Positions 1 to 8,980 are shown, numbered from the stretch's first letter. The stretch is DNA of 51,322 bases from Paracoccaceae bacterium (GCA_028097405.1 JAOHEK010000021.1:1-51322); one strand, 5' to 3'. Notes: generated by a model from the letters alone, not told the origin. Program-made: numbers and translations.

Positions 1-1
1 C

Positions 2-346
2 GTTCTAAAATCCTATCGGATCGATCTTGGCTTCGCGCCCGTTGGGGACAAGAAGATGTCAGGCGATGGGCGAACGCCCGAAGGGGCCTATCGTATCAAC
101 CGCCGCAATCCGGAAAGCGATTTTCACCTGTCTTTAGGTATCAACTATCCGAATGCGCGCGACGTGGCCGAGGCAAAAGCGCTGGGCGTTGATCCCGGCG
201 GCGACATCTTCATCCATGGCCGTGGAAACCCCGCTGGATTTCTGATCCGCGACTGGACATGGGGATGTGTCGCGGTAACCAATAAAGAAATGGAAGAAGT
301 CTACGCGATGGTACGCACAGGCACGCCGGTGTTGATTTACAAGTGA
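2..346 (+). CDS. L,D-transpeptidase family protein (YkuD domain), 5' end outside window
   Basis: The reading frame is open from base 2 and ends at the TGA at 344-346, so only the last 114 residues are present. The visible part is the C-terminal half of a YkuD catalytic domain: an IHG motif followed by WTWGCVAVTN, the histidine and the nucleophilic cysteine of peptidoglycan L,D-transpeptidases. Known members form 3-3 crosslinks in peptidoglycan or attach proteins to it in the periplasm; which reaction this one performs cannot be told. The signal peptide would lie upstream of the window. Its stop codon abuts the stop of the convergent CAP lipoprotein gene with no gap. A second YkuD gene lies at 1041. 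Confidence 0.85.
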   Translation, partial: VLKSYRIDLGFAPVGDKKMSGDGRTPEGAYRINRRNPESDFHLSLGINYPNARDVAEAKALGVDPGGDIFIHGRGNPAGFLIRDWTWGCVAVTNKEMEEVYAMVRTGTPVLIYK

Positions 347-877
347 CTAGCTGTTGGTCTGAAAACCGGTAGCTGGGGCACCCACAACAAGCGTCCACCA
401 GATTTTCCCTGAATCTTCCTGATACCATGAAAGCCCAATATCACCTGCCCGTGGGTCAAGGATGACTTCCCGCGTTTCGGGAGTTTCCATCCATGCGGAT
501 AGGGTTTCAAGCTCGGTTTCGAAGGTTTCTGAAATGTTCTCGCCGATAAGCTTTCCAGTGTAACCGACACGTGAGGCGCGATCCAACGGGTTCGAACCGT
601 CCGATCCAAAGTGCCAAGGCCGGTTCTGCACCGACATATCACGCGAATGGGTTTTGGCGGCAGCTGTCAGTTCGGACGATAATTTGACCGGTCGGGCGCC
701 GCTTGCCTGACGTAATGCGTTGATCGAATCCAACATGCGGAACTGAACATCAGCTTCGTCGCCGCTTTTTAAACGGTAGACCGTCGCCAAAGGTTGTCCA
801 TCGGGACCGAATCGGGGTTCGGGTGTAGAACACGCCGTCAGCGCGAGGATCATCAATATAAGACATTTACGGAGCAT
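347..877 (-). CDS. CAP/SCP-domain lipoprotein
   Basis: A 176-residue protein with a short hydrophobic N-terminus and a lipobox (LTAC, Cys16), so it is probably a lipoprotein of the cell envelope. The rest is a small CAP (SCP/PR-1-like) domain: a His-x-x-Asp pair near the start of the domain, PWHFGSDG, and GENI in the middle. Bacterial CAP proteins are secreted proteins of mostly unknown activity. I chose the ATG at 877 because the lipoprotein signal begins there; an in-frame start 14 codons upstream would put charged residues before the signal. It sits between two L,D-transpeptidase genes, which fits an envelope role. A second, non-lipidated CAP protein is at 8981. Confidence 0.85.
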   Translation of the reverse strand: MLRKCLILMILALTACSTPEPRFGPDGQPLATVYRLKSGDEADVQFRMLDSINALRQASGARPVKLSSELTAAAKTHSRDMSVQNRPWHFGSDGSNPLDRASRVGYTGKLIGENISETFETELETLSAWMETPETREVILDPRAGDIGLSWYQEDSGKIWWTLVVGAPATGFQTNS

Positions 878-976
878 ATAGGGGCCTGCCAATTTTTGTT
901 TCGTCCTGCTTACAGGCAAGTTGTTGCCGGTTCAAACCCAAGAGCAACACAATCGGCGAAGTGACGCTTCCGTGAA

Positions 977-1005
977 TTGATGCATTAACAACGGCATTGT
1001 ATAAA
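977..1005 (+). promoter_or_regulatory. Probable sigma70-type promoter for the Tat-exported L,D-transpeptidase
   Basis: TTGATG at 977-982 and TATAAA at 1000-1005 are separated by 17 bases, close to the housekeeping consensus, 35 bases before the start codon of the gene at 1041. Confidence 0.6.
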
Positions 1006-1040
1006 GCGATCTTGATTGAACAACTTAACAGGAGGCTGCC

Positions 1041-1631
1041 TTGTCTCGATTTCAACTACCCCGTAGGTCTTTCCTGACCGCCACTGCCGCGACACTTGCG
1101 GCTCCGGCCATTGCTCAGGAAGCTCTTGAAGACACGACCGAACTCCGTGGGTCGATATCGCAGACTGTGCGGCGGAATGCCTCAAGCTTCCGCGCTTTGG
1201 ATTGGCGTCCTTACTTTGACAACACACGCAACGGCGCAATTTTGGTCGATCTGTCGTCGCGCGCGCTGCACTTCTGGAACTCGGACCAATCGCTATACAA
1301 GTTATTTCCGACCAGCGTGCCGCTGTCCGAAGACCTTACGCGCCGTGGTCGGACGAAGGTCACCCGCAAGGTTGAAGGGCCTTCTTGGCGCCCAACGCCT
1401 TCGATGCTTAAGCGTAATCCTGAGTGGCCAGCGTACGTTGGCCCCGGTCCTGACAATCCGTTAGGAAGCCACGCTTTGTACCTAAGCTGGACGTATTACC
1501 GGATTCATGGAACCCACGACACGCGTAAGATTGGCCGTCGTTCGTCGAATGGTTGTATCGGATTGTACAACAACAACATCGCCGAACTTTTTGGCCTGAC
1601 CCAGGTTGGAACGAAAGTTCTGGTAATCTGA
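1041..1631 (+). CDS. L,D-transpeptidase (YkuD domain) with Tat signal
   Basis: A 196-residue secreted protein. Translation starts at a TTG; the perfect AGGAGG at 1030-1035, five bases upstream, decides this start. The N-terminus carries a twin-arginine signal (PRRSFL, Arg8-Arg9) and a hydrophobic stretch ending at Ala-Ile-Ala. The YkuD catalytic site is clear: IHGTH (His156, His159) and SSNGCIG with the nucleophile Cys172. It should act on peptidoglycan stem peptides in the periplasm. A Tat route for such an enzyme is seen in some alphaproteobacteria. It is transcribed away from the CAP lipoprotein gene and ends at a strong terminator. Confidence 0.9.
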   Translation: MSRFQLPRRSFLTATAATLAAPAIAQEALEDTTELRGSISQTVRRNASSFRALDWRPYFDNTRNGAILVDLSSRALHFWNSDQSLYKLFPTSVPLSEDLTRRGRTKVTRKVEGPSWRPTPSMLKRNPEWPAYVGPGPDNPLGSHALYLSWTYYRIHGTHDTRKIGRRSSNGCIGLYNNNIAELFGLTQVGTKVLVI

Positions 1632-1657
1632 GAAACCTTGTCAGCAGAAGCGTTCAG

Positions 1658-1682
1658 AAGGGGCCTTGTGGCCCCTTTTTTG
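1658..1682 (+). terminator. Rho-independent terminator after L,D-transpeptidase
   Basis: AAGGGGCC and GGCCCCTT form an 8-bp stem around a TTGT loop, followed by a run of T. It lies between convergent genes and could also serve the gene on the other strand, though the T run there is poor. Confidence 0.85.
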
Positions 1683-1716
1683 TTGCACGATCGAATTTGA
1701 TTGAAAGCAACATGTT

Positions 1717-2616
1717 CTAGAAGAAAATCAGGTAAATCAGGCCAAGATAGATCCCGTATTGCAAGGTGTAATAGACGTGGCGGTTCCATGCCTTGATACG
1801 TTTGCCGACAGCGCGGACCTTATAGATGTATGAAAAGGCCTTGTTTAGCGCGCCGACTTTATCGCCTTCGGTGTTCTTCGTCGCACTTGCCGCCATGACG
1901 ACATTTGAAAATGCAGTGTTCAACCAATCGATTGGGGCAAAGATGACGGGGCGCTTGATGTCCAGAAATAGGATGATGCGATTCTGGTCGGTCTTGTTTT
2001 CTGCATAGTGGATGTAGGTTTCGTCGAACATGACGACTTCGCCGTCACGCCAAGAATACTTGGTGCCATCAACGTCGATATAACAGTCGTCATGGTTAGG
2101 CGTTTGAAGACCCATATGATAGCGTAGCGATCCGGCGAACGGATCGCGGTGTTTCACCAAGCGGGCGCCGGGTGGCAACATCGCGAACATCGCGCCTTTG
2201 ACCGAAGGAAGTGCCTCGACCAAGGCCGTGGTTCTGGGGCAAAGCTGCGCTGCAGATGCAAGGCTTGAACCGTACCATTTCAGATAAAACCGGGTCCAGC
2301 CTGTTTTGAAGAACGAATTGAAGCCAATGTCGTCAAGATCGTCTGATGCCTTGATGGCCCCCTTATCGTTAAGTTGCACCGCTTCGTCTCGGATCAATTC
2401 CCAATTGTCGTGCAGAATTTTGAGGTCCGGGAAGGACTTGTCACTGACATATGGTGTCGTCGGAACCTTGGAAAACATATAGAACAATACGTTGATGGGC
2501 CCCAGTACGTTGCTGTGATCTGTAAACCGACGCTTGATCATTGCATGCTGAACTTCACCACGGGTTTGGATGTAGATTGCGGATGCGATGAAAATAAGGA
2601 GGATAATCAGTCCCAT
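1717..2616 (-). CDS. LpxO-like aspartyl/asparaginyl beta-hydroxylase family protein
   Basis: A 299-residue Fe(II)/2-oxoglutarate dioxygenase of the aspartyl/asparaginyl beta-hydroxylase family, with the layout of LpxO, which 2-hydroxylates an acyl chain of lipid A at the inner membrane. An N-terminal membrane helix starts at the first residue and another hydrophobic segment ends the protein (GIYLGLIYLIFF). KHRDPF and IHYAE hold the two expected metal-binding histidines, and a later Arg (QNRIILF) fits 2-oxoglutarate binding. The ATG at 2616 places the membrane helix at the N-terminus as in LpxO; a TTG 18 codons upstream is open but less likely. Lipid A as substrate is inferred from family membership and envelope neighbours. 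Confidence 0.8.
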   Translation of the reverse strand: MGLIILLIFIASAIYIQTRGEVQHAMIKRRFTDHSNVLGPINVLFYMFSKVPTTPYVSDKSFPDLKILHDNWELIRDEAVQLNDKGAIKASDDLDDIGFNSFFKTGWTRFYLKWYGSSLASAAQLCPRTTALVEALPSVKGAMFAMLPPGARLVKHRDPFAGSLRYHMGLQTPNHDDCYIDVDGTKYSWRDGEVVMFDETYIHYAENKTDQNRIILFLDIKRPVIFAPIDWLNTAFSNVVMAASATKNTEGDKVGALNKAFSYIYKVRAVGKRIKAWNRHVYYTLQYGIYLGLIYLIFF

Positions 2617-2764
2617 TGGCAGTCTCGCTTTGTTAATGTCGCTATCGACGTGTGGGCCGATGGATTCCAAAAGATTGTTATAGTTTTTGGTGTTTCGCCA
2701 TACGAAATGGAAAGAATTGAAGAAAAGTGAAGTGAGTTCTTATTCCAGAGGAATGCTAGAATGC

Positions 2765-3826
2765 CTAGTCGAGCCATCCCTTCAAATTCGTCTCAATTGT
2801 TTCGGTCAGCGCTTTGATGTGCGCGTCGTCATCATTCAGGCAGGGGATATATAGGAAATCTTCGCCGCCAGCCTCTTCAAAGCTTTCCTTGATCTCCTCG
2901 TTGATCTCTTCGAGCGTTTCGATGCAATCGGCCGAGAACGCTGGGGCCATTACGGCGATGTTCTTTTTGCCGTTCTCGGCCAGCCGGGCCACCTCTTCGA
3001 CGGTATAGGGCTGCAACCATTCTTCAGGGCCAAAGCGCGATTGAAAGGTGGTGGTGATTTCGGTGTCGGTCCAAGCCAAACGCTCTTTCAACAGTCGTGT
3101 CGTTTTCTGGCAGTGGCAATGATATGGATCGCCCTCCATCAGATAACGCTTTGGCACGCCGTGGTATGAACACACCAGAATGTCGGGCCGGTTTTCCGTT
3201 GCCGCATAGGCCCTTTCCACGGATTGAGCGAGCGCGTCGATATAGCTGGGCTGGTCAAAATAGGGCGGCACGGTGCGGGATGCGGGTTGCCATTTCTGGG
3301 CCTGAAGCGCGGTGAAAAAGGCATCGTTTGCCGTTGCACTGGTTGCGCCTGCGTAATGTGGATAAAGCGGGAAAAACAGAATTTTACGACAGCCTTGGTC
3401 GATCAGCGCCTGCACTTTCGATGCAGTCGAGGGGTTACCGTAGCGCATGCAGTAATCGACGATGACATTGTCGCCATATCGTTCAGCAAGCGCCGTTTTC
3501 ATCTTTTCGGTCTGAGCCTTAGTGATCGTTAGCAAAGGACTTTCGTCCTCGTCCTCGTTCCAAATGGTTTTATAGGCAGCGCCGGACGTGAAGGGACGTT
3601 TTGTCAGGATGATCAGTTGTAACAGCGGTTGCCATTTCCAACGCGGATAGTCGATCACGCGTTGATCTGACAGAAATTCGCTTAAGTAACGACGCATAGA
3701 CCAGTAATCATACCCGTCCGGTGTCCCAAGGTTGGCCAGAAGGACGCCGACCTTTTCGGTTTTGACAGGCGGATGCTCGGGCGGAAGATGGGACGCGGTA
3801 TCTGTCATGATGTCTTCGTCAAGCAT
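2765..3826 (-). CDS. hemH: Ferrochelatase
   Basis: A 353-residue ferrochelatase, which inserts Fe(II) into protoporphyrin IX in the last step of heme synthesis. VGVLLANLGTP opens the domain, CSYHGVPKRYL contains the active-site histidine (His222), and SADCIETLEEI holds the acidic metal-entry residues (Glu302 and following). Length is typical. The ATG at 3826 has AAGGGACC a suitable distance upstream; a second ATG six codons in (3808) is possible. It is a single-gene unit on the minus strand. Heme is also needed by the di-heme proteins encoded at 29912-32877, although the two loci are not adjacent. Confidence 0.97.
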   Translation of the reverse strand: MLDEDIMTDTASHLPPEHPPVKTEKVGVLLANLGTPDGYDYWSMRRYLSEFLSDQRVIDYPRWKWQPLLQLIILTKRPFTSGAAYKTIWNEDEDESPLLTITKAQTEKMKTALAERYGDNVIVDYCMRYGNPSTASKVQALIDQGCRKILFFPLYPHYAGATSATANDAFFTALQAQKWQPASRTVPPYFDQPSYIDALAQSVERAYAATENRPDILVCSYHGVPKRYLMEGDPYHCHCQKTTRLLKERLAWTDTEITTTFQSRFGPEEWLQPYTVEEVARLAENGKKNIAVMAPAFSADCIETLEEINEEIKESFEEAGGEDFLYIPCLNDDDAHIKALTETIETNLKGWLD

Positions 3827-3896
3827 TGGTGTCGGTCCCTTGTACGGCGATACCTTCGAATTAGATGATTTATGGGCGACGTCAACGGATGGCGGC

Positions 3897-4712
3897 TTAA
3901 CGTTTTAGGGATTTCTCGGGAACGCCAAGCGCCTCAGACAGTCGGGACTGAGCCGAACCGGGCCGAAGCGGTTTTTGCTGGATTTCGGAAGGGGCCCATC
4001 CGGTTAGGAACACAATGTCGAATGTCGCGACAAGAAAACCGTCGTCGTTGAAGTTTTTGCGATAAATGGCTTCGGTTTCGCGGAACAATTGTCTTGAGAC
4101 TGGCTTTAGGTTGCGCGTGGCAAGCGCGTTGGTTTCACCCATGCCGCGCAGATCATGGACCAGCTTGGCAAGGCTCGGGTAACGAACCGTAAAGCTTCGC
4201 GCGTCAGCGACCGGTAAAGCAAGACCGGCCCGCTGTAACAAGCCGCCCAAATCGCGCAGATCCGCCATGGGAAGAACGCGAGGTGACAGGCCTCCGGTCA
4301 GTTTTGCTTCGGCTTCCGCAAGGCATATGCGGAGTTCTTGCAGGCTGGCCCCGCCAAACATCACCCCAAGGAACAACCCATCCGGCTTTAAGGCGAGACG
4401 CGATTGCACCATTTGCCCGATAGGATCGTCCGCCCAGTGAATACCGAAACAGTGAATGGTCAGGTCGTGTCCCGATGTTTTTGTCAGCTCTGGAGTGTCA
4501 TCGATTTGTGGTGCATCGGGGAAAATCGCGGCCAACGGCGGTGTGACGTTGCCGATCAACAAGGGCGACGTGAACGTTTTGTTAACCTCGTTAAGCCTTT
4601 CCTTAACTTCGTCGGCAATTGCGTCATGCAGGAAGGTGACCGGCGCTTTCGCGGCACGGATGCGATGAAGCGCAAGCGCTTTGCGGTCGGTGAGTTTTGG
4701 TGCGCCGTTCAT
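3897..4712 (-). CDS. NDUFAF5-like (BioC-related) protein of the SAM-methyltransferase fold
   Basis: A 271-residue protein resembling human NDUFAF5 more than true BioC: IHW, LKPDGLFLG, MFGG followed by a Leu-x-Glu-Leu-Arg-like stretch, DLGGLLQRAG and LRGMGE match the conserved blocks of that family. NDUFAF5 hydroxylates an arginine in a complex I subunit instead of methylating. Here the glycine-rich SAM-binding motif I is degenerate: the expected region reads PLLIGNVTPPLA and lacks GxGxG. That makes methyl transfer doubtful, and a role in complex I maturation is the better guess. It is divergent from comF, 22 bases apart. Confidence 0.75.
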   Translation of the reverse strand: MNGAPKLTDRKALALHRIRAAKAPVTFLHDAIADEVKERLNEVNKTFTSPLLIGNVTPPLAAIFPDAPQIDDTPELTKTSGHDLTIHCFGIHWADDPIGQMVQSRLALKPDGLFLGVMFGGASLQELRICLAEAEAKLTGGLSPRVLPMADLRDLGGLLQRAGLALPVADARSFTVRYPSLAKLVHDLRGMGETNALATRNLKPVSRQLFRETEAIYRKNFNDDGFLVATFDIVFLTGWAPSEIQQKPLRPGSAQSRLSEALGVPEKSLKR

Positions 4713-4734
4713 GTCGGCGGGAAGGTAAGGCTCT

Positions 4735-5457
4735 ATGCAAGGATTGCAACGCGGATTGTCGCTGATTTATCCGGCGCAATGTCAAATGTGTCGGACGCTG
4801 GTATCAGAAAGCGGAGGCTTGTGCGGTCCGTGTTGGGCAAAGACGCCATTTCTTCGTGGGCTTTTATGCGATGCCTGTGGCACATCCTTGCCGGGATCAG
4901 ATATGGGCGATGTGTTGTGCGATGATTGCATGACGACACACCGACCATGGGAAGCCGGACGCGCGGCATTGTCGTATCGCGACCTGGGGCGGCGGATCGT
5001 CTTATCGCTTAAGCATGGCGATCGGTTGGATTTGGCGGCACCTGCGGCAAGTTGGATGCTAAGTGCTGGTCGCAGTTTACTGACGGACGACACGCTATTC
5101 GTGCCTATTCCCGTTCATTGGACCCGGCTATTTACCCGGCGATATAATCAGGCGGCGGAACTGGCCCGTGCAATGTCGTGGCAATCTGGTTTGCGCTACT
5201 GCCCGGATGCTTTGGTAAGAACGCGTCGCACGGTGAAGCAGGACGGAATGACTGTGGACGCACGACACCGCAACATGGACGGTGCAATCGCGACCAATCC
5301 AAAACGTGCAAACCGCCTGAAAGGCGCGACTGTCTGTTTGGTGGACGATGTGATGACATCAGGCGCGACGTTCACTGTTGCAACCGAAGCGCTGCGTGAC
5401 GCAGGTGTGGATCACGTCTTCGTTGTTATGCTAGCGCGGGTCGAGAAAACCAACTAA
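4735..5457 (+). CDS. comF: ComF family protein (zinc ribbon plus phosphoribosyltransferase)
   Basis: A 240-residue ComF protein. The N-terminus carries four CxxC-type pairs (Cys16/19, 30/33, 45/48, 62/65), the double zinc ribbon of the family. The C-terminal half is a type I phosphoribosyltransferase fold with the PRPP motif CLVDDVMTSGATF near residues 197-209. ComF proteins take part in handling single-stranded DNA during natural transformation, and in alphaproteobacteria the gene is often kept in non-competent strains, so competence cannot be concluded. It leads a plus-strand run with grxC, the amidase and the MarR gene. Confidence 0.92.
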   Translation: MQGLQRGLSLIYPAQCQMCRTLVSESGGLCGPCWAKTPFLRGLLCDACGTSLPGSDMGDVLCDDCMTTHRPWEAGRAALSYRDLGRRIVLSLKHGDRLDLAAPAASWMLSAGRSLLTDDTLFVPIPVHWTRLFTRRYNQAAELARAMSWQSGLRYCPDALVRTRRTVKQDGMTVDARHRNMDGAIATNPKRANRLKGATVCLVDDVMTSGATFTVATEALRDAGVDHVFVVMLARVEKTN

Positions 5458-5487
5458 GTTCCGTGCGCTTGCTTAGGGAAAATGTGC

Positions 5488-5745
5488 ATGAAGTCTGTTG
5501 AAATCTACACCTCGCCAACTTGTGGCTATTGCCATGCCGCGAAACGACTGTTGAAGCAGAAGGGCGTCTCTTATTCCGAGACTGATGTCGCGTCGAACGC
5601 AACCAAGCGTCAAGAAATGATGAAACGGGCTAATGGTCGCCACACGGTGCCGCAGATCTTTGTTGGCGAACATCATGTCGGTGGCTTTGACGATCTGGCC
5701 GCATTGGAAGCGTCGGGCAGGCTGGACCCGCTACTGGCGACGTGA
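5488..5745 (+). CDS. grxC: Glutaredoxin 3
   Basis: An 85-residue class I glutaredoxin with the CGYC active site (Cys12, Cys15), the TVPQIFV cis-proline loop and GGFDDL for glutathione binding. It reduces protein disulfides and glutathione adducts in the cytoplasm using GSH. An ATG two codons upstream (5482) is in frame, but AGGGAAAA at 5475-5482 is spaced properly only for the ATG at 5488, and the protein then starts like other GrxC proteins (MKSVEIYTSP). The stop overlaps the start of the amidase gene (TGATG). Confidence 0.95.
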   Translation: MKSVEIYTSPTCGYCHAAKRLLKQKGVSYSETDVASNATKRQEMMKRANGRHTVPQIFVGEHHVGGFDDLAALEASGRLDPLLAT

Positions 5746-6572
5746 TGCGCGTCGGGCTTGTTCAACTTTGCGCATCGGATGATCCGCAAGAGAATCTGCT
5801 GACGGTTTCAAATTACATAGCCGAAGCGGCGGGTAAGGGTGCCAAGTTTGTGCTGACGCCCGAGGTGACCAATTGCGTCTCGGCTAGCCGCTCGCATCAA
5901 CGCGCCGTTTTGGCAACCGAGGATGACGACCTAACCCTGTCCATGCTTCAAAGCGAAGCCGCGCGCCATGGCATTTGGCTGTTGATCGGATCGCTGGCTT
6001 TAAAGGCGCGCGACGAGGAACGATTTGTGAACCGGTCTTTCCTAATTTCGCCCAAGGGGCAAATCGCGGCGCGATATGACAAGATCCACATGTTTGATGT
6101 CGCGATCAGTGATGTAGAAACCTATCGCGAGAGCGACGGATATCGACCTGGCAGCAAGGCCGTTTTAGCTGACATGGACGGTGTTCCTTTAGGAATGACA
6201 ATTTGTTACGATGTTCGGTTTCCGTATCTTTATCGGGGGTTGGCGAAATCTGGTGCCAAGATCATGACCATTCCCTCGGCGTTTTCACGGGAAACCGGCG
6301 AGGCGCATTGGGAAGTACTTTTGCGGGCGCGAGCCATTGAAACGGGAAGTTTTGTGCTGGCTCCGGCGCAATGTGGCACGCATGCCGTCTCAAAAGGGCG
6401 GCAGCGCAGTACCTATGGCCACTCTCTTGTGATTGATCCTTGGGGCCGAGTGCTTTTGGACGGCGGCACTTCACCCGGAGTGCACACGGTTGCTTTGAAT
6501 GTTGAAGAGGTGGATGATGTGCGGAGACGTATTCCGTCTCTTGCCCATGAACGCGATTATACCAAAGCCTGA
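5745..6572 (+). CDS. Carbon-nitrogen hydrolase (Nit1/Nit2-type amidase)
   Basis: A 275-residue nitrilase-superfamily enzyme with the full Glu-Lys-Cys triad: Glu40 (LTPEVTN), Lys113 (YDKIHMFDV) and Cys154 (MTICYDVRFPY). The sequence is closest in feel to the Nit1/Nit2 branch, which hydrolyses deaminated glutathione or omega-amides as metabolite repair. A deaminated-glutathione role would fit its position right after glutaredoxin, but this is inference. A GTG one codon earlier is possible; the ATG at 5745 overlaps the grxC stop by one base. Its own stop overlaps the next start in the same way, so translation is coupled. Confidence 0.9.
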   Translation: MRVGLVQLCASDDPQENLLTVSNYIAEAAGKGAKFVLTPEVTNCVSASRSHQRAVLATEDDDLTLSMLQSEAARHGIWLLIGSLALKARDEERFVNRSFLISPKGQIAARYDKIHMFDVAISDVETYRESDGYRPGSKAVLADMDGVPLGMTICYDVRFPYLYRGLAKSGAKIMTIPSAFSRETGEAHWEVLLRARAIETGSFVLAPAQCGTHAVSKGRQRSTYGHSLVIDPWGRVLLDGGTSPGVHTVALNVEEVDDVRRRIPSLAHERDYTKA

Positions 6573-7042
6573 TGAATGATACCAAGAATCCTGTAGACCA
6601 ATTGGCCATCGCGCTATTCAGCGAGATGTTTATGGCTGATCAGCTTGCGCGTGCGCAGCTTGCAAAGGCTTTGCCAAGCGGGATGGAACTTAGCCACTTT
6701 TCGGTGCTTCAGCATTTAGCACGCAGTGGAGCCGAACGGACGCCTGCACAACTGGCGCGCGCCTTTCATGTGACGCGCGGGGCGATGACCAACACGATGA
6801 GCAAACTGGAATGGGCGGGCTATGTGCACGTCCGGCCGGATTGGGTAGACGCGCGCCGGAAATTCGTTGCAATCAGCCCAAGCGGGATCAAAGCGCGGGA
6901 TGCGGCCCTAGCGGCGATTGAACCTGTACTGTCAAATGCAGTGGCTGCGATTGGCGAAGAAAAAGTACGGGTCGCGCTGTCCGTCATGCGCGAGCTTAGA
7001 ACCGAGTTCGAAGGTCAGATCAGCGACGAATCGAAGTCGTGA
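6572..7042 (+). CDS. MarR family transcriptional regulator
   Basis: A 156-residue MarR-type winged-helix protein. The central part ([17 protein letters not shown], then [11 protein letters not shown]) is the recognition helix region, and [14 protein letters not shown] is the wing. Members bind palindromes as dimers and often answer to small aromatic ligands or oxidants; the ligand here is unknown. Its start overlaps the amidase stop by one base, so it is the last gene of the comF-grxC-amidase run. Its last 23 bases overlap the convergent ubiG gene. Confidence 0.92.
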   Translation: MNDTKNPVDQLAIALFSEMFMADQLARAQLAKALPSGMELSHFSVLQHLARSGAERTPAQLARAFHVTRGAMTNTMSKLEWAGYVHVRPDWVDARRKFVAISPSGIKARDAALAAIEPVLSNAVAAIGEEKVRVALSVMRELRTEFEGQISDESKS

Positions 7043-7760
7043 CGTAGTTCACAGACAGGTCACGGTCAGACAGGCTCCAACTCCAACCTAAGGGATTAAA
7101 GAAGAAACCGGTGCGATCAACAGGATCAAGCCCGGCCTTGGTCAGAAAATCACAAAGCTCGTCGGGGGTGATGAATTTCGACCATTCATGTGTGCCTTTG
7201 GGCAGCCAACGCATCACGTATTCCGCACCGATGATGGCCATGGCAAAGCTTTTCGGATTGCGGTTGATTGTGCTGCAGGTCATCAGCCCACCGGGTTTCA
7301 GCAACGCGTAACAGGCATCCAGATAGGTTTGTGGATCGGCGACATGTTCGACGACTTCCATGTTCAAGATGGCGTCGAAGGTCTCGCCATTCGCAGCAAT
7401 CGCTTCGGCTGTGGTGTGGCGATAATCTATATTTAGTCCCTGTTGTTGCGCATGAACTTGCGCGACGGGGATGTTTCGTTCGGCAGCATCTGCGCCCACG
7501 ACTTCGGCACCGAGACGTGCCATGGGTTCAGACAACAGTCCGCCACCGCAGCCAATGTCTAGAATGCGAAGTCCTTCGAAGGGTTTCACGGCTGTTAGAT
7601 CGCGGGCGAACTCGGCGGCAATTTGCGAGGTGATATAGTCCAGCCGACAGGGGTTCAGCATGTGAAGGGGTTTGAACTTTCCGTTCGGATCCCACCATTC
7701 TGCCGCCATGGCCTGAAATTTTTCAATTTCCGCTGGGTCTATGGTTGATGCCTGAGCCAT
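7020..7760 (-). CDS. ubiG: Ubiquinone biosynthesis O-methyltransferase UbiG
   Basis: A 246-residue SAM-dependent methyltransferase that carries out the two O-methylation steps in ubiquinone synthesis. The N-terminal [17 protein letters not shown] block is the UbiG/Coq3 signature, motif I is intact (LDIGCGG, residues 67-73), and MEVVEHV follows. Length is typical. It overlaps the 3' end of the MarR gene by 23 bases and is divergent from the prolyl iminopeptidase gene, with 68 bases between the start codons. Confidence 0.97.
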   Translation of the reverse strand: MAQASTIDPAEIEKFQAMAAEWWDPNGKFKPLHMLNPCRLDYITSQIAAEFARDLTAVKPFEGLRILDIGCGGGLLSEPMARLGAEVVGADAAERNIPVAQVHAQQQGLNIDYRHTTAEAIAANGETFDAILNMEVVEHVADPQTYLDACYALLKPGGLMTCSTINRNPKSFAMAIIGAEYVMRWLPKGTHEWSKFITPDELCDFLTKAGLDPVDRTGFFFNPLGWSWSLSDRDLSVNYVTTSIRR

Positions 7761-7828
7761 TTGGTTTAGACCTCAAAATTGTTGAAATTTGCCGTGAATC
7801 GGCTGCCTCTACTGTATATAGGGCGATT

Positions 7829-8812
7829 ATGGACAGACCGTCAGACCAAAAGACTGCGTCACAATATCTCTATCCGCGGATCGAACCTTTCGATCAACGG
7901 ATGTTGGACGTGGGCGATGGCCATCGGATTTATGTGGAACAATGCGGTAACGCCGATGGATTTCCGGTTGTGGTATTGCATGGTGGTCCGGGAGGTGGAT
8001 GCAGCCCGGCCATGCGGCGGTATTTTGATCCGAACTTTTATCGCATCATTCTGTTCGATCAGCGTGGTTGTGGCCGATCGCGGCCTCACGCAAGTGTCGA
8101 ACACAACACAACGTGGGATCTGGTGCGTGATATCGAACTGATCCGCGAGACGTTGGACATCAGCGGCTGGAATGTCTTTGGCGGCAGTTGGGGTGCGACC
8201 TTGGCGCTGATCTATGGGATCACCCATCCTGAACGCGCGGCCAATCTAATCCTTCGGTCGGTTTTTTTGATGACTAAAGGTGAATTGGATTGGTTCTATG
8301 GCGGTGGTGCGGGTGCGTTTTGGCCTGATGTTTGGTCGGGATTCACGTCTTTGGTGCCCGAAGATGAACAGGATGATCTGATTGAAGCCTATGCACGCCG
8401 TCTGTTCTCGGGCGATGTTAGGCTGGAAACACAATTCGCGCGGGCTTGGGCAAGTTGGGAAAACACGCTGGCCTCTATCCGTAACGATGGCCCAAGCGGC
8501 GACAGCCCGGGCGACTTTGCGCGCGCGTTTTCGCGGATCGAAAACCACTATTTCCGGAACGAAGGGTTTCTTGAGCATGATGGCTGGATTGAGGCCAACC
8601 TGCACCGGTTGTCCGATGTCCCCGGCTTCATTGTGCAGGGGCGGTACGACATGATCTGTCCGCCGATTGGTGCATTTCGTTTACATCAAGGTTGGCCGGG
8701 GTCGTCATTGCGGATCATTCCACGGGCTGGTCACGCGCTGAGCGAACCCGGAATCAGCGCGGAACTTGTTCGCATATCAGATACTTTGTGCGCCAAGGGT
8801 CCTAATCGTTAA
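7829..8812 (+). CDS. pip: Prolyl iminopeptidase (alpha/beta hydrolase, S33)
   Basis: A 327-residue cytoplasmic peptidase that removes N-terminal proline. HGGPGGG (residues 51-57) forms the oxyanion hole, GGSWGA carries the nucleophile Ser120, GRYDMICPP gives Asp274 and AGHALSEP gives His302. The frame is open 28 codons further upstream, but that part has no family character and would run through the ubiG promoter; the ATG at 7829 gives the usual start a short distance before the YPRIEP block. It is a single-gene unit. Confidence 0.95.
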   Translation: MDRPSDQKTASQYLYPRIEPFDQRMLDVGDGHRIYVEQCGNADGFPVVVLHGGPGGGCSPAMRRYFDPNFYRIILFDQRGCGRSRPHASVEHNTTWDLVRDIELIRETLDISGWNVFGGSWGATLALIYGITHPERAANLILRSVFLMTKGELDWFYGGGAGAFWPDVWSGFTSLVPEDEQDDLIEAYARRLFSGDVRLETQFARAWASWENTLASIRNDGPSGDSPGDFARAFSRIENHYFRNEGFLEHDGWIEANLHRLSDVPGFIVQGRYDMICPPIGAFRLHQGWPGSSLRIIPRAGHALSEPGISAELVRISDTLCAKGPNR

Positions 8813-8980
8813 GCAGCGGTAATCCGACATTAGGGCGGGGTTTTCTTAACGCTGGTTCTTGGTTTAAGCGTTAACCAAAGTTATCAATCTCCAAACGACT
8901 GCCGATCTGCGGCCTCTGTTTCGCCTCAATTTACCGATTGGGTGATCTTGCCGGGGGCGGTAACGAGGGACACCTGGGGA

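Noticed and set aside
8847..8875. TTAACG/CGTTAA repeats as a CtrA binding site before the second CAP gene
   Set aside because: Spacing does not give TTAA-N7-TTAA, so the match to the CtrA consensus is too weak.
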